This document shows, piece after piece, positions 7,328-13,790 of a stretch of DNA of 16,030 bases. The stretch is from JANOBJ01 sp031411575. GTDB lineage: Bacteria; Pseudomonadota; Gammaproteobacteria; Burkholderiales; Burkholderiaceae_C. Location of the stretch: assembly GCA_031411575.1 (NCBI GenBank), contig JANOBJ010000193.1:1-16030 (forward strand), written 5' to 3'. The position numbers and the translations under genes were made by a program. A model generated the notes under the pieces. The model made no database searches. It was not told the DNA's origin and saw only the letters and a list, made by a program, of their open reading frames with translations. Within the stretch, counting starts at the first letter, position 1; the number at the start of each line of letters is the position of its first letter.

Positions 7328-7924
7328 CTAAATCCCGTCCAGCCGCGCCACAGGCGACATCCCCGCCGCCTGCACCAGCGCCTGCAACAGCGCCACCGGG
7401 TCTGAACCGGTCTGGATCAGGCTCATCTGCCACGGCCCCATGAATTCCTCTTCGACGGTGTGCGCCAAAAAGGCCAGCAGGGCGTCGTAGTAGCCGCCGG
7501 TATTGAGCAGGCCGACCGGCTTGTCGTGGTAGCCGAGCTGGCGCCAGGTCCAGGCTTCAAAAAACTCCTCGAAGGTGCCGATGCCGCCCGGCAGGGCCAA
7601 AAAGGCATCGGCGCGCTCGGCCATCAGGCGCTTGCGCTCGTGCATGGTGTCCACGATGTGCAGTTCGGTGCAGGCCGGGTTGGCCCATTCGCGCTCGACC
7701 ATGGCCTTGGGGATGATGCCCACCACCTGGCCGCCGGCTGCCAGCGTGGCCTCGGCCACCACGCCCATCAGGCCGTTCTTGCCGCCGCCGTAGACCAGCT
7801 GCCCGCCATGCCGGCCGATCCACTGGCCCACGGTGCGGGCGACGGCCGCATGCGCCGGGTTGGCGCCCGCGCGCGAACCGCAGTACACGCAGACCGAGAA
7901 GGCCGGGGTGTTGGCCGCGCTCAT
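7328..7924 (-). CDS. LOG family protein (TIGR00730; cytokinin riboside phosphoribohydrolase-like)
   Basis: A 198-aa protein of the LOG/lysine-decarboxylase-like Rossmann family; characterised members are nucleotide 5'-monophosphate phosphoribohydrolases that cleave the N-glycosidic bond of (cytokinin) nucleotides. Key motifs are VCVYCGSR (11-18), LVYGGGKNGLMG (43-54), MHERKR (94-99) and the family signature PGGIGTFEE (112-120). Annotation as lysine decarboxylase would be wrong. The ATG at 7924 overlaps the last base of the dgkA stop codon (TGATG), so translation is likely coupled to dgkA. A longer in-frame reading upstream only runs antisense to dgkA's frame. It converges on glnB with a 12-bp gap that has no clear terminator. 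Role here is unknown. Confidence 0.92.
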   Translation of the reverse strand: MSAANTPAFSVCVYCGSRAGANPAHAAVARTVGQWIGRHGGQLVYGGGKNGLMGVVAEATLAAGGQVVGIIPKAMVEREWANPACTELHIVDTMHERKRLMAERADAFLALPGGIGTFEEFFEAWTWRQLGYHDKPVGLLNTGGYYDALLAFLAHTVEEEFMGPWQMSLIQTGSDPVALLQALVQAAGMSPVARLDGI

Positions 7925-8358
7925 CACAGCACCCGGTGAAACAGCGCCGCCGCCCAGATGCCGCCGCACAGCAGCAGGCTCAGCAGCACGGCGGCGCTGC
8001 CCATGTCCTTGGCGCGCTTGGACAGGTCGTGCCACTCGGGGCCGACACGGTCGATCGCGGTTTCGATGCCGGTGTTGAGCAGCTCCACGATCATCACCAG
8101 CACCACCGAGCCGGCCAACAGCGCCGTTTCGACCCAGCTGCGACCGAGCCACAGCGACAGCGGCAGCAGCACACAAGAAGCCAGCGCCTCCTGGCGGAAC
8201 GCGGTTTCGCCCCAGCCAGCGCGCAGGCCCTCGATCGAGTAGCCGGTGGCGTGCCACATGCGGTTCAGACCGGCACGGGATTTTTGCGGGTTGACCGGGG
8301 CGTCGGGCTCGGGGTGCGGCTGGGCGTTCGGTTCAGGATGCGGGGGAGGCGATGACAT
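7924..8358 (-). CDS. dgkA: Diacylglycerol kinase (prokaryotic DgkA type)
   Basis: A 144-aa integral inner-membrane kinase that phosphorylates diacylglycerol to phosphatidic acid, recycling lipid headgroup by-products. The family motif is seen as ELLNTGIETAID (92-103), with Glu92, Asn95 and Glu99 corresponding to the catalytic/metal residues of E. coli DgkA, followed by KRAKDMGSAAV. Three membrane helices are visible at about 58-72, 78-97 and 121-141. The N-terminal 27 residues are an extra Pro/His/Glu-rich tail with a duplicated PHPEP, absent from the 122-aa E. coli protein. No strong Shine-Dalgarno precedes the ATG at 8358, so a start nearer Met34 is conceivable. First gene of a pair with the LOG protein. 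Confidence 0.92.
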   Translation of the reverse strand: MSSPPPHPEPNAQPHPEPDAPVNPQKSRAGLNRMWHATGYSIEGLRAGWGETAFRQEALASCVLLPLSLWLGRSWVETALLAGSVVLVMIVELLNTGIETAIDRVGPEWHDLSKRAKDMGSAAVLLSLLLCGGIWAAALFHRVL

Positions 8359-8443
8359 GCAGGTATTCTCACCGACGGCGTGTGTCCGCCATGCGTCGGC
8401 GCGCCAGGCCAGGCGCTGCGGGCCGCGTGGCTGGCCGCCCGGC

Positions 8444-8992
8444 TCAGCGGCTCAGCGGCTCGGAGTTGACCAGTCGGGTGCCGGCCAGCGCGTCGTGCAC
8501 AAACTGCCGCTGGGGGTGAAACCGGCTTAGCAGCGCCCATACCAGCACCCAGCCGAGCAGGATCACCGCCACTTCGCCGGTCTTGAGGTCAAACGGTGCA
8601 ATCGCGGCCAGCGGCGGCAGGAACCACAGCCAGCTCAGCAGGTAGCGCAGCAGGGCGCGCGGCTGGCTCAGCGGCTGGCCGGTGTGGTCCACCACGCGGA
8701 TGTTCCAGGTCTTCATGGCCAGCGTCTGGCCCTTGGCCCAGAACCAGGTGAAGTAGATGCCGAAGATGACAAACACAAAGGCCTGCAGCCAATGCCGGTT
8801 ATCCAGCGCGTGGCGGGTCTGGCTCAGGGTGCCGAACAGGTAGCCGGCCAAAAACACCACGCCAAACATGAGCATGCCTTCGTACAGCCAGCAGGCCATG
8901 CGGCGCCTGAGGCTCGGCGCCTGGAGATCGCTCACGGGTCGGGAGGCAGGGCTGGTGGGCGGCGCGGCGCCATCTGGTACAGGGTGAGGCAT
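8444..8992 (-). CDS. RDD family membrane protein
   Basis: A 182-aa inner-membrane protein with an RDD domain from about residue 28. The conserved arginines (LRRRMACWLYEG, 29-39), the GQTLAMKTWNIRVV block (88-101) and the terminal FVHDALAGTRLV (164-175) are present. The first Asp of the classical RDD pattern appears as Glu (YEG). Four hydrophobic segments lie at about 38-56, 68-84, 115-133 and 141-157. Function of the family is mostly unknown (some members linked to transport). No good ribosome-binding site precedes the ATG at 8992. It is 103 bp downstream of the DUF3106 gene, with a strong hairpin between, so it may be only partly cotranscribed with the sigma cluster. The last codons lie in an 8-nt tandem duplication (CTCAGCGG twice). 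Confidence 0.85.
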   Translation of the reverse strand: MPHPVPDGAAPPTSPASRPVSDLQAPSLRRRMACWLYEGMLMFGVVFLAGYLFGTLSQTRHALDNRHWLQAFVFVIFGIYFTWFWAKGQTLAMKTWNIRVVDHTGQPLSQPRALLRYLLSWLWFLPPLAAIAPFDLKTGEVAVILLGWVLVWALLSRFHPQRQFVHDALAGTRLVNSEPLSR

Positions 8993-9067
8993 GGTCAACG
9001 GGCGAAACGGCGGAGCCGGGAGTCTGCGAAGCGAGGGGTGGAAAGGCAGAATGGCTGGGGCTGTGGC

Positions 9068-9089
9068 CGCCCCGGGTCCAGCCGGGGCG
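9068..9089 (-). terminator. GC hairpin downstream of DUF3106 gene
   Basis: A perfect 8-bp inverted repeat (CGCCCCGG / CCGGGGCG, 6-nt loop) starts 7 nt after the DUF3106 stop codon on the - strand. There is no T-run, so it may stabilise the transcript end or reduce read-through to the RDD gene rather than act as a full intrinsic terminator. Confidence 0.4.
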
Positions 9090-9095
9090 CGCAGC

Positions 9096-9848
9096 TTACT
9101 GCCGGTTGGCAGGCGGCGGCGAGGCGCCAGCTGCGTTCTGGGGCAGCAGGGTGTTCTGGTTGACCTGGCCCGGCGCCGCGCCAATGCGCTGGGGGGGCTT
9201 GGGCGACGCAGGCGCTGCCGGGTCAGGCTTGGCCTTGGGCACGGTCGCGAGTTTTTGCGGCGACACCGGCTTGACGGCGGTGGCGGCACCGGCTGGCTTG
9301 GGGCTGGCGCCGGCCGCGAGCTTCTGGCGCTCTTCGGGGCTCAGCGCCTGGTAGGCCTGCCACTGGGCTTTTTTCTCGTCGGCGGGGAGCTTCTTGGCTT
9401 CGGCGAAGTTGAGCCGGGCCTGGGCGCGTTGTTCAGCGCTCAGCGAAGCCCAATCGGCCATGCGGCTGTGCAGTGTGGCCTGTTCGGTGGGCGGCAGGGT
9501 GGAGAAATTGGCCGACAGCGCGATCCACTTGCGCTTGTGGCCTTCAGTCATGCCGGCCCAGTTGGCGCCCAGCGGCTTCAGGGCCTGCTGCTGCGCCGGC
9601 GTGAGCTGGCTCCAGGTGGGTGACGAGCCGGTGGCGGCGCGCGGTGCTGGTGCGGAAGCAGCAGGCTTGGGCGCCGACGCCGCAGGGGTTTGGGCGCCAG
9701 CAGGCAAGAGCAGGGCGGCCGACACCAGCCAGACGAGGGTCACGGCAGCGGACAGGGGGAAAGCCAGGGGAAGGGCCAAGGGAAATGACAAGTCAAAAGG
9801 CCGCTTGGCCGTTTGCGAAGGATTCAACGGGTTGCGCACAGGCGGCAT
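9096..9848 (-). CDS. DUF3106 family exported protein
   Basis: A 250-aa protein with a long hydrophobic N-terminal region (about 20-50) ending in a plausible signal peptidase I site (AGA before QT, near residue 52), so probably periplasmic. The mature part opens with an Ala/Pro-rich linker (53-75), then about 100 residues of charged helical repeats containing LTPAQQQAL, LSAEQRAQA and LSPEERQKL, and ends in a Pro/Ala/Lys-rich tail. The repeated LTxxQ-like motif recalls periplasmic stress proteins of the CpxP/Spy type, but this is resemblance by eye only. It starts 16 bp after the DUF3619 stop, with AGG about 6 nt before the ATG, and so belongs to the sigma-factor operon. No characterised function is known to me. 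Confidence 0.85.
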   Translation of the reverse strand: MPPVRNPLNPSQTAKRPFDLSFPLALPLAFPLSAAVTLVWLVSAALLLPAGAQTPAASAPKPAASAPAPRAATGSSPTWSQLTPAQQQALKPLGANWAGMTEGHKRKWIALSANFSTLPPTEQATLHSRMADWASLSAEQRAQARLNFAEAKKLPADEKKAQWQAYQALSPEERQKLAAGASPKPAGAATAVKPVSPQKLATVPKAKPDPAAPASPKPPQRIGAAPGQVNQNTLLPQNAAGASPPPANRQ

Positions 9849-9864
9849 CGGGACCTGCCGCGGC

Positions 9865-10314
9865 TCAAGGGTTGCTGGGAGGTGTTGCCCGGCCGGCCTT
9901 CAGGAATTGCAGGAAGCCCGGGTCGGCGTACGCGGCGGGTGGCAGGTCGTCCGCCAGCAGCGCGGCATCGACTTCGGCCAGCTCATTGGCGCGGTTGTCG
10001 TTTTGAACGGTGTAGATGGTGATCAGGCCCACCACCAGCGCGATCAGCGGCAGGGCCGCACCGATGCGACCCCAGAGGTTCAGGCCCTCGTCGCCGAAAT
10101 TCAGGGTGGCGGTGCTGCCGCCGGCCAAATTGACGCCGCCGGCTGTTTGCATGCGTATGACTTTGCGCTTGGCCATGGCCTGCACGCGGGCGGCGCGCAG
10201 GCGCTCGGACACGTCGTGCGCCAAATCGTCGGTGCCGGCGGACAGGCGTGCGGCCACTTTCAGGCCGAAGCGGTCTTGCAGGATCTCAGAACGGTGTTGA
10301 AGCGAATTGGTCAT
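9865..10314 (-). CDS. DUF3619 family membrane protein (candidate anti-sigma partner)
   Basis: A 149-aa protein with one membrane helix (about 83-103, IGAALPLIALVVGLITIYTV). The roughly 80-residue N-terminal part is charged and presumably cytoplasmic. The C-terminal part, presumably periplasmic, holds ELAEVDAALLADDLPPAAYADPGF, a segment I recognise as typical of DUF3619. The ATG at 10314 overlaps the sigma-factor stop in an ATGA, so translation is coupled. One-helix topology with a cytoplasmic N-terminal domain, encoded immediately after a sigma factor, is the layout of RseA-type anti-sigma factors; an anti-sigma role is inferred from position and topology only, as no zinc-binding HxxxCxxC motif is present. 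Confidence 0.85.
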   Translation of the reverse strand: MTNSLQHRSEILQDRFGLKVAARLSAGTDDLAHDVSERLRAARVQAMAKRKVIRMQTAGGVNLAGGSTATLNFGDEGLNLWGRIGAALPLIALVVGLITIYTVQNDNRANELAEVDAALLADDLPPAAYADPGFLQFLKAGRATPPSNP

Positions 10315-10877
10315 AGTTGTATTCCCTTTGCCTTCAGCGCTTTGCCGAGGGCGAGGACCGCCCGGGAACAGTGGGTTTTGACACTGCCTTCCGAACAACC
10401 CATGGCTGCTGCCGTTTCGGCCACATCCATCTCCTCCCAGTAACGCATCAGGAACGCTTCCCGTTGACGCCCTGGCAGGCCTTGAATCTCGACTTCGATC
10501 TGTCGCAAAATCTGCGCCCGCCCGGTGGTGGTTTCGGCGCTTTCCGTGCGTTGTGAGTCGTCCTGTACCGCCAAAGTTTCAAGAAGATCGAAATCTCCGT
10601 CCTCGCCGGCGGATTCAAAGTCGCTCATGTTGGAAAACAGGGCCCGGCGGGTCTTCTGGCGGCGAAACCAGTCGAGCGTGCAGTTGGAGAGGATGCGCTG
10701 GAACAGCATCGGCAACTCGGCGGGGGGCTTGTCCGCGTAATGCTCGGCCAGCTTCATCATGCTGTCCTGCACGATGTCGAGGGCGGCCTCTTCGTCGCGA
10801 ACGTGGTAAATCGAGCGCTTGAAGGCCCGCTTTTCAACGCCTTTCAGGAAATCGGAAAGTTCTTGTTCGGTGGCCAA
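10311..10877 (-). CDS. RNA polymerase sigma-70 family factor, ECF (RpoE-like) type
   Basis: A 188-aa sigma factor. Region 2 spans about residues 10-77 (DEEAALDIVQDSMMKLAEHY for -10 recognition and core binding; FQRILSNCTLDWFRRQKTR), an acidic linker follows (85-118), and region 4 spans about 130-183 with the helix-turn-helix LPGRQREAFLMRYWEEMDVAETAAAMGCSEGSVKTH (positions 134-169). Length and two-domain layout are those of ECF factors. The only start consistent with the expected N-terminus is a TTG at 10877, with no clear Shine-Dalgarno, suggesting low basal translation. It is followed by DUF3619 (4-nt overlap), DUF3106 and RDD genes, and is the likely regulator of that operon. Regulon and inducing signal cannot be read from this window. 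Confidence 0.92.
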   Translation of the reverse strand: MATEQELSDFLKGVEKRAFKRSIYHVRDEEAALDIVQDSMMKLAEHYADKPPAELPMLFQRILSNCTLDWFRRQKTRRALFSNMSDFESAGEDGDFDLLETLAVQDDSQRTESAETTTGRAQILRQIEVEIQGLPGRQREAFLMRYWEEMDVAETAAAMGCSEGSVKTHCSRAVLALGKALKAKGIQL

Positions 10878-11196
10878 GAGAAAGTTGCCGGGTCGGCTTC
10901 GCGTTGAAGAGGGGCACGCCGCGGGGCGCGCACAAAAACGGCGCCCCGGGCTGGTGCGCCAATCGCCCGGATTATGTCACCCGGACACCCCGGTTTTGGA
11001 CGCCGATCGGCCGGCCGCGCGCACCGACGCTGGCTGATGCGATAATCCGCGCTGCAAATCAAAAGGCAAACGGGTCACGGTCCGGCGGTACAAGCAGTTC
11101 GCCCATGTCCGATGGCCTCAAGTCCTGACGCGGCGCCACAAGCGCTGGCAAGGGGCACCCAAGGTTTTTCGTCAGAGAAATTCGCAAAGGTTCATC
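10878..11196. other. 319-bp divergent spacer between sigma factor and ilvB
   Basis: The stretch must hold the promoters of both divergent operons. On the - strand a 7-bp hairpin (GGGGCGC / GCGCCCC, 10923-10947) lies in the presumed sigma-factor leader. A CATAAT hexamer on the - strand (about 10970-10975) and GATAAT on the + strand (11041-11046) resemble -10 boxes, but neither has a recognisable -35 box. ilvB has AAAGG (11186-11190) 6 nt before its ATG. Short open frames here (for example 11105-11128, 7 codons) are not rich in Ile, Val or Leu codons, so I see no attenuation leader for ilvB. Confidence 0.5.
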
Positions 11197-12975
11197 ATGG
11201 AAATCACCAAAGCAGAGTTGGCCTCCGCGGCAGCTGCATCTTCTTCGCACCCCTCACCAGAACTCCGCGGCGCGGAAATCCTGGTCAAGTCGCTCCAGGC
11301 CGAAGGCGTCAAGTACGTCTGGGGCTATCCGGGCGGCGCGGTGCTGCACATCTACGACGCGTTCTACAAGCAGGACACCATCCAGCACGTGCTGGTGCGC
11401 CATGAGCAGGCGGCGGTCCACGCCGCTGACGGCTACGCGCGCGCCACCGGCGACGTGGGCGTGGCGCTGGTCACCTCCGGCCCCGGCGTGACCAATGCGG
11501 TCACCGGCATCGCCACCGCCTACATGGACAGCATCCCGATGGTGATCGTGACGGGCCAGGTGCCCACGCACGCGATCGGCCTGGACGCGTTCCAGGAATG
11601 TGACACCGTGGGCATCACGCGCCCCATCGTCAAGCACAACTTTCTGGTGAAAGATGTGCGCGACATGGCGATGGTCATGAAAAAAGCCTTCCACATCGCC
11701 CGCAGTGGCCGCCCCGGCCCGGTGGTGGTGGACATCCCGAAGGACGTGTCGTTCAACAAGACGCCGTACACCGGCTACCCGGCGAGCGTCGAGATGCGCT
11801 CGTACAACCCGGTCAAGAAGGGCCACGGCGGCCAGATCCGCAAGGCCCTCCAGCTGCTGCTGACGGCCAAACGCCCCTATATCTACACCGGTGGCGGCGT
11901 GATCCTGGGCAACGCCTCGCAAGAGTTGCGCACGCTGGTGGACATGCTGGGCTACCCCTGCACCAACACGCTGATGGGGCTGGGCGCCTACCCGGCGAGC
12001 GACAGCAAATTCCTGGGCATGCTGGGCATGCATGGCACCTGGGAGGCCAACAACGCAATGCAGAACTGCGACGTGCTGCTGGCCGTGGGCGCGCGCTTTG
12101 ATGACCGCGTGATCGGCAACCCGAAGCACTTTGCGCAGAACGAACGCAAGATCATCCACGTCGATATCGACCCGTCGAGCATCTCCAAGCGCGTGAAGGT
12201 CGATATCCCGATCGTTGGTGACGTGAAAGACGTGCTGACCGAGCTGATCGCCATGATCAAGGAGTCATCCGTCAAGCCTGACGCCGACGCGCTGGGCGCC
12301 TGGTGGGAGACGATTGACGGCTGGCGCAAGCGCGACTGCCTGAAGTACGACCGCACCAACAAGGAAGTCATCAAGCCGCAGTACGTGGTCGACACCCTGT
12401 GGAACATGACCAAGGACGCGGACACCTACATCACGTCCGACGTAGGCCAGCACCAGATGTGGGCCGCGCAGTACTACCGTTTCGATGAGCCGCGCCGCTG
12501 GATCAACTCCGGTGGGCTGGGCACCATGGGCGTGGGCATTCCCTACGCCATGGGCATCAAGCTGGCCAAGCCCGACAGCGAGGTGTTCTGCATCACCGGC
12601 GAAGGCTCGGTGCAGATGTGCATCCAGGAACTGTCCACCTGCCTGCAGTACAACACGCCAATCAAGATCGTGTCGCTCAACAACCGCTATCTGGGCATGG
12701 TGCGCCAGTGGCAGGAGATCGACTACGAAGGCCGCTACAGCAGCAGCTACATGGACGCTCTGCCCAATTTCGTGAAGCTGGCCGAGGCCTACGGCCACGT
12801 CGGCATGCTGATCGAAAAGCCGCAGGACGTGGAACCCGCGCTGCGCGAGGCCCGCAAGCTCAAGGACCGCACCGTGTTCATGGACTTCCGCACCGACCCG
12901 ACCGAGAACGTGTTTCCGATGGTGAAGGCGGGCAAGGGCATCACCGAAATGCTGCTCGGCAGCGAGGATTTGTAG
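11197..12975 (+). CDS. ilvB: Acetolactate synthase (AHAS), large catalytic subunit
   Basis: A 592-aa ThDP-, FAD- and Mg-dependent enzyme condensing two pyruvates to acetolactate, or pyruvate with 2-ketobutyrate, the first common step of valine, leucine and isoleucine synthesis. The catalytic Glu70 is in RHEQAAVHAADGYARATG; GYPGG (43-47) and SGPGVTNAVTGIATAYMDSIP are present. The C-terminal ThDP-binding motif reads GEGSVQ...LNN (Glu469) rather than the GDGS of E. coli IlvI; I believe this is normal for betaproteobacterial AHAS. The short N-terminal leader (residues 2-22) is Ala/Ser-rich. The ATG at 11197 is supported by AAAGG. It heads the ilvB-ilvN-ilvC run, and its regulatory partner ilvN, 160 bp downstream, is interrupted by a stop codon. 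Confidence 0.97.
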   Translation: MEITKAELASAAAASSSHPSPELRGAEILVKSLQAEGVKYVWGYPGGAVLHIYDAFYKQDTIQHVLVRHEQAAVHAADGYARATGDVGVALVTSGPGVTNAVTGIATAYMDSIPMVIVTGQVPTHAIGLDAFQECDTVGITRPIVKHNFLVKDVRDMAMVMKKAFHIARSGRPGPVVVDIPKDVSFNKTPYTGYPASVEMRSYNPVKKGHGGQIRKALQLLLTAKRPYIYTGGGVILGNASQELRTLVDMLGYPCTNTLMGLGAYPASDSKFLGMLGMHGTWEANNAMQNCDVLLAVGARFDDRVIGNPKHFAQNERKIIHVDIDPSSISKRVKVDIPIVGDVKDVLTELIAMIKESSVKPDADALGAWWETIDGWRKRDCLKYDRTNKEVIKPQYVVDTLWNMTKDADTYITSDVGQHQMWAAQYYRFDEPRRWINSGGLGTMGVGIPYAMGIKLAKPDSEVFCITGEGSVQMCIQELSTCLQYNTPIKIVSLNNRYLGMVRQWQEIDYEGRYSSSYMDALPNFVKLAEAYGHVGMLIEKPQDVEPALREARKLKDRTVFMDFRTDPTENVFPMVKAGKGITEMLLGSEDL

Positions 12976-13006
12976 GAATTTTTAGTTAAAAGTACCTGTT
13001 GTCCGC

Positions 13007-13041
13007 GTCCAGCGGTCATAGTTAGCTATTAAAAGCATAGC
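13007..13041 (+). repeat. Dispersed repeat GGTCAT-N5-GCTAT-N7-ATAGC in the ilvB-ilvN spacer
   Basis: Near-duplicate of the nadE copy at 6025-6059, sharing the flank GTCCAGCGGTCAT. It lies 31 bp after the ilvB stop and about 95 bp before ilvN. As RNA it would form a small hairpin between the two cistrons. Confidence 0.8.
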
Positions 13042-13135
13042 ATTCATCAACCTTTGAACTGACTAATCTATTTGCAGCCAAGCCCGCGCATTACCGTGCG
13101 CGGGGGAGGGCTCAGAAAAGAGGCGTCTTGCAACC

Positions 13136-13627
13136 ATGAAACACATCATTGCTGTCTTGCTGGAAAACGAGCCTGGCGCTCTTTCCCGCGTGGTGGGCCT
13201 GTTTTCCGCCCGCGGCTACAACATCGAATCGCTCACCGTGGCGCCCACCGAAGACCCCAGTCTGTCGCGCATGACGATCCAGACCGCCGGCTCCGATTAG
13301 GTGATCGAGCAGATCACCAAGCACCTGAACCGCCTGATCGAGGTGTTCAAGGTGGTTGATCTGACCGAGGGCGCCTACACCGAGCGCGAACTCATGATGG
13401 TCAAGGTGCGCGCGGTCGGCAAGGAGCGCGAGGAGATGAAGCGCATGGCCGACATCTTTCGCGGCCGCATCATCGACGTGACCGAAAAAAGCTACACCAT
13501 CGAGCTCACCGGCGACCAGGGCAAGAACGACGCCTTTCTGGAAGCCATCGAGCGCAGCGCCATTCTGGAAACGGTGCGTACCGGCGCCAGCGGCATTGGC
13601 CGTGGTGAACGGATTTTGCGCGTATGA
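13136..13627 (+). pseudogene. ilvN: Acetolactate synthase small (regulatory) subunit, split by an in-frame amber codon
   Basis: The small subunit activates the large subunit and gives valine feedback inhibition. From the ATG at 13136 the frame reads MKHIIAVLLENEPGALSRVV through AGSD (54 codons), then TAG at 13298-13300, then continues without shift from GTG ATC GAG CAG for 108 more codons to TGA at 13625-13627. Counting the TAG, the total is 163 codons, exactly the normal family length, and both halves look fully conserved (ACT domain at the N-terminus; GDQGKNDAFLEAIERSAILE and GIGRGERILRV at the C-terminus). A single G-to-T change from GAG (Glu) would explain it. Options are a recent null mutation, a sequencing or assembly error, amber suppression, or restart at the adjacent GTG giving two pieces that break the ACT domain. 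Restart has no Shine-Dalgarno. I call it interrupted, function uncertain. Confidence 0.85.
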
Positions 13628-13660
13628 CCCACCCCCGTTGCTTGCCCACTGCGTGTGGCC

Positions 13661-13724
13661 GCCTCCCCCCTCAAGGGGGTGACGCCAGCGGTCCCGATAA
13701 GCCGGTCCCGCGGCGTCCGCTGGA
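13661..13724 (+). repeat. GC-rich dispersed repeat in the ilvN-ilvC spacer
   Basis: A CCCCC/GGGGG palindrome followed by GCCAGCGG, AAGCCGGT, CCGCGG and TGGA in the same order and spacing as at 14903-14961. It occupies most of the 163-bp ilvN-ilvC spacer. It is probably a family-wide spacer repeat rather than a gene-specific site. Confidence 0.7.
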
Positions 13725-13790
13725 TTGATCGCACGCCAGTCGGACCGAGCTGTATTTTTGCCAACCCCCCCAATTTCAACAGGAGAAGCC

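Noticed and set aside
7925..8257. N-terminal extension of the LOG protein
   Set aside because: It would overlap dgkA in another frame; the LOG family starts at the MSAANTPAFSVCVYCGSR segment.
8993..9289. N-terminal extension of the RDD protein
   Set aside because: Overlaps the DUF3106 coding sequence in another frame, and the predicted residues are Pro/Arg/Ser low complexity.
11041..11196. Branched-chain attenuation leader in front of ilvB
   Set aside because: The short open frames here lack runs of Ile, Val or Leu codons, and no terminator with a T-run precedes ilvB.
12595..12690. GEGS instead of GDGS in the ThDP motif of IlvB as a defect
   Set aside because: The rest of the motif through LNN is intact, Glu is a conservative change, and I believe it is usual in betaproteobacterial AHAS.
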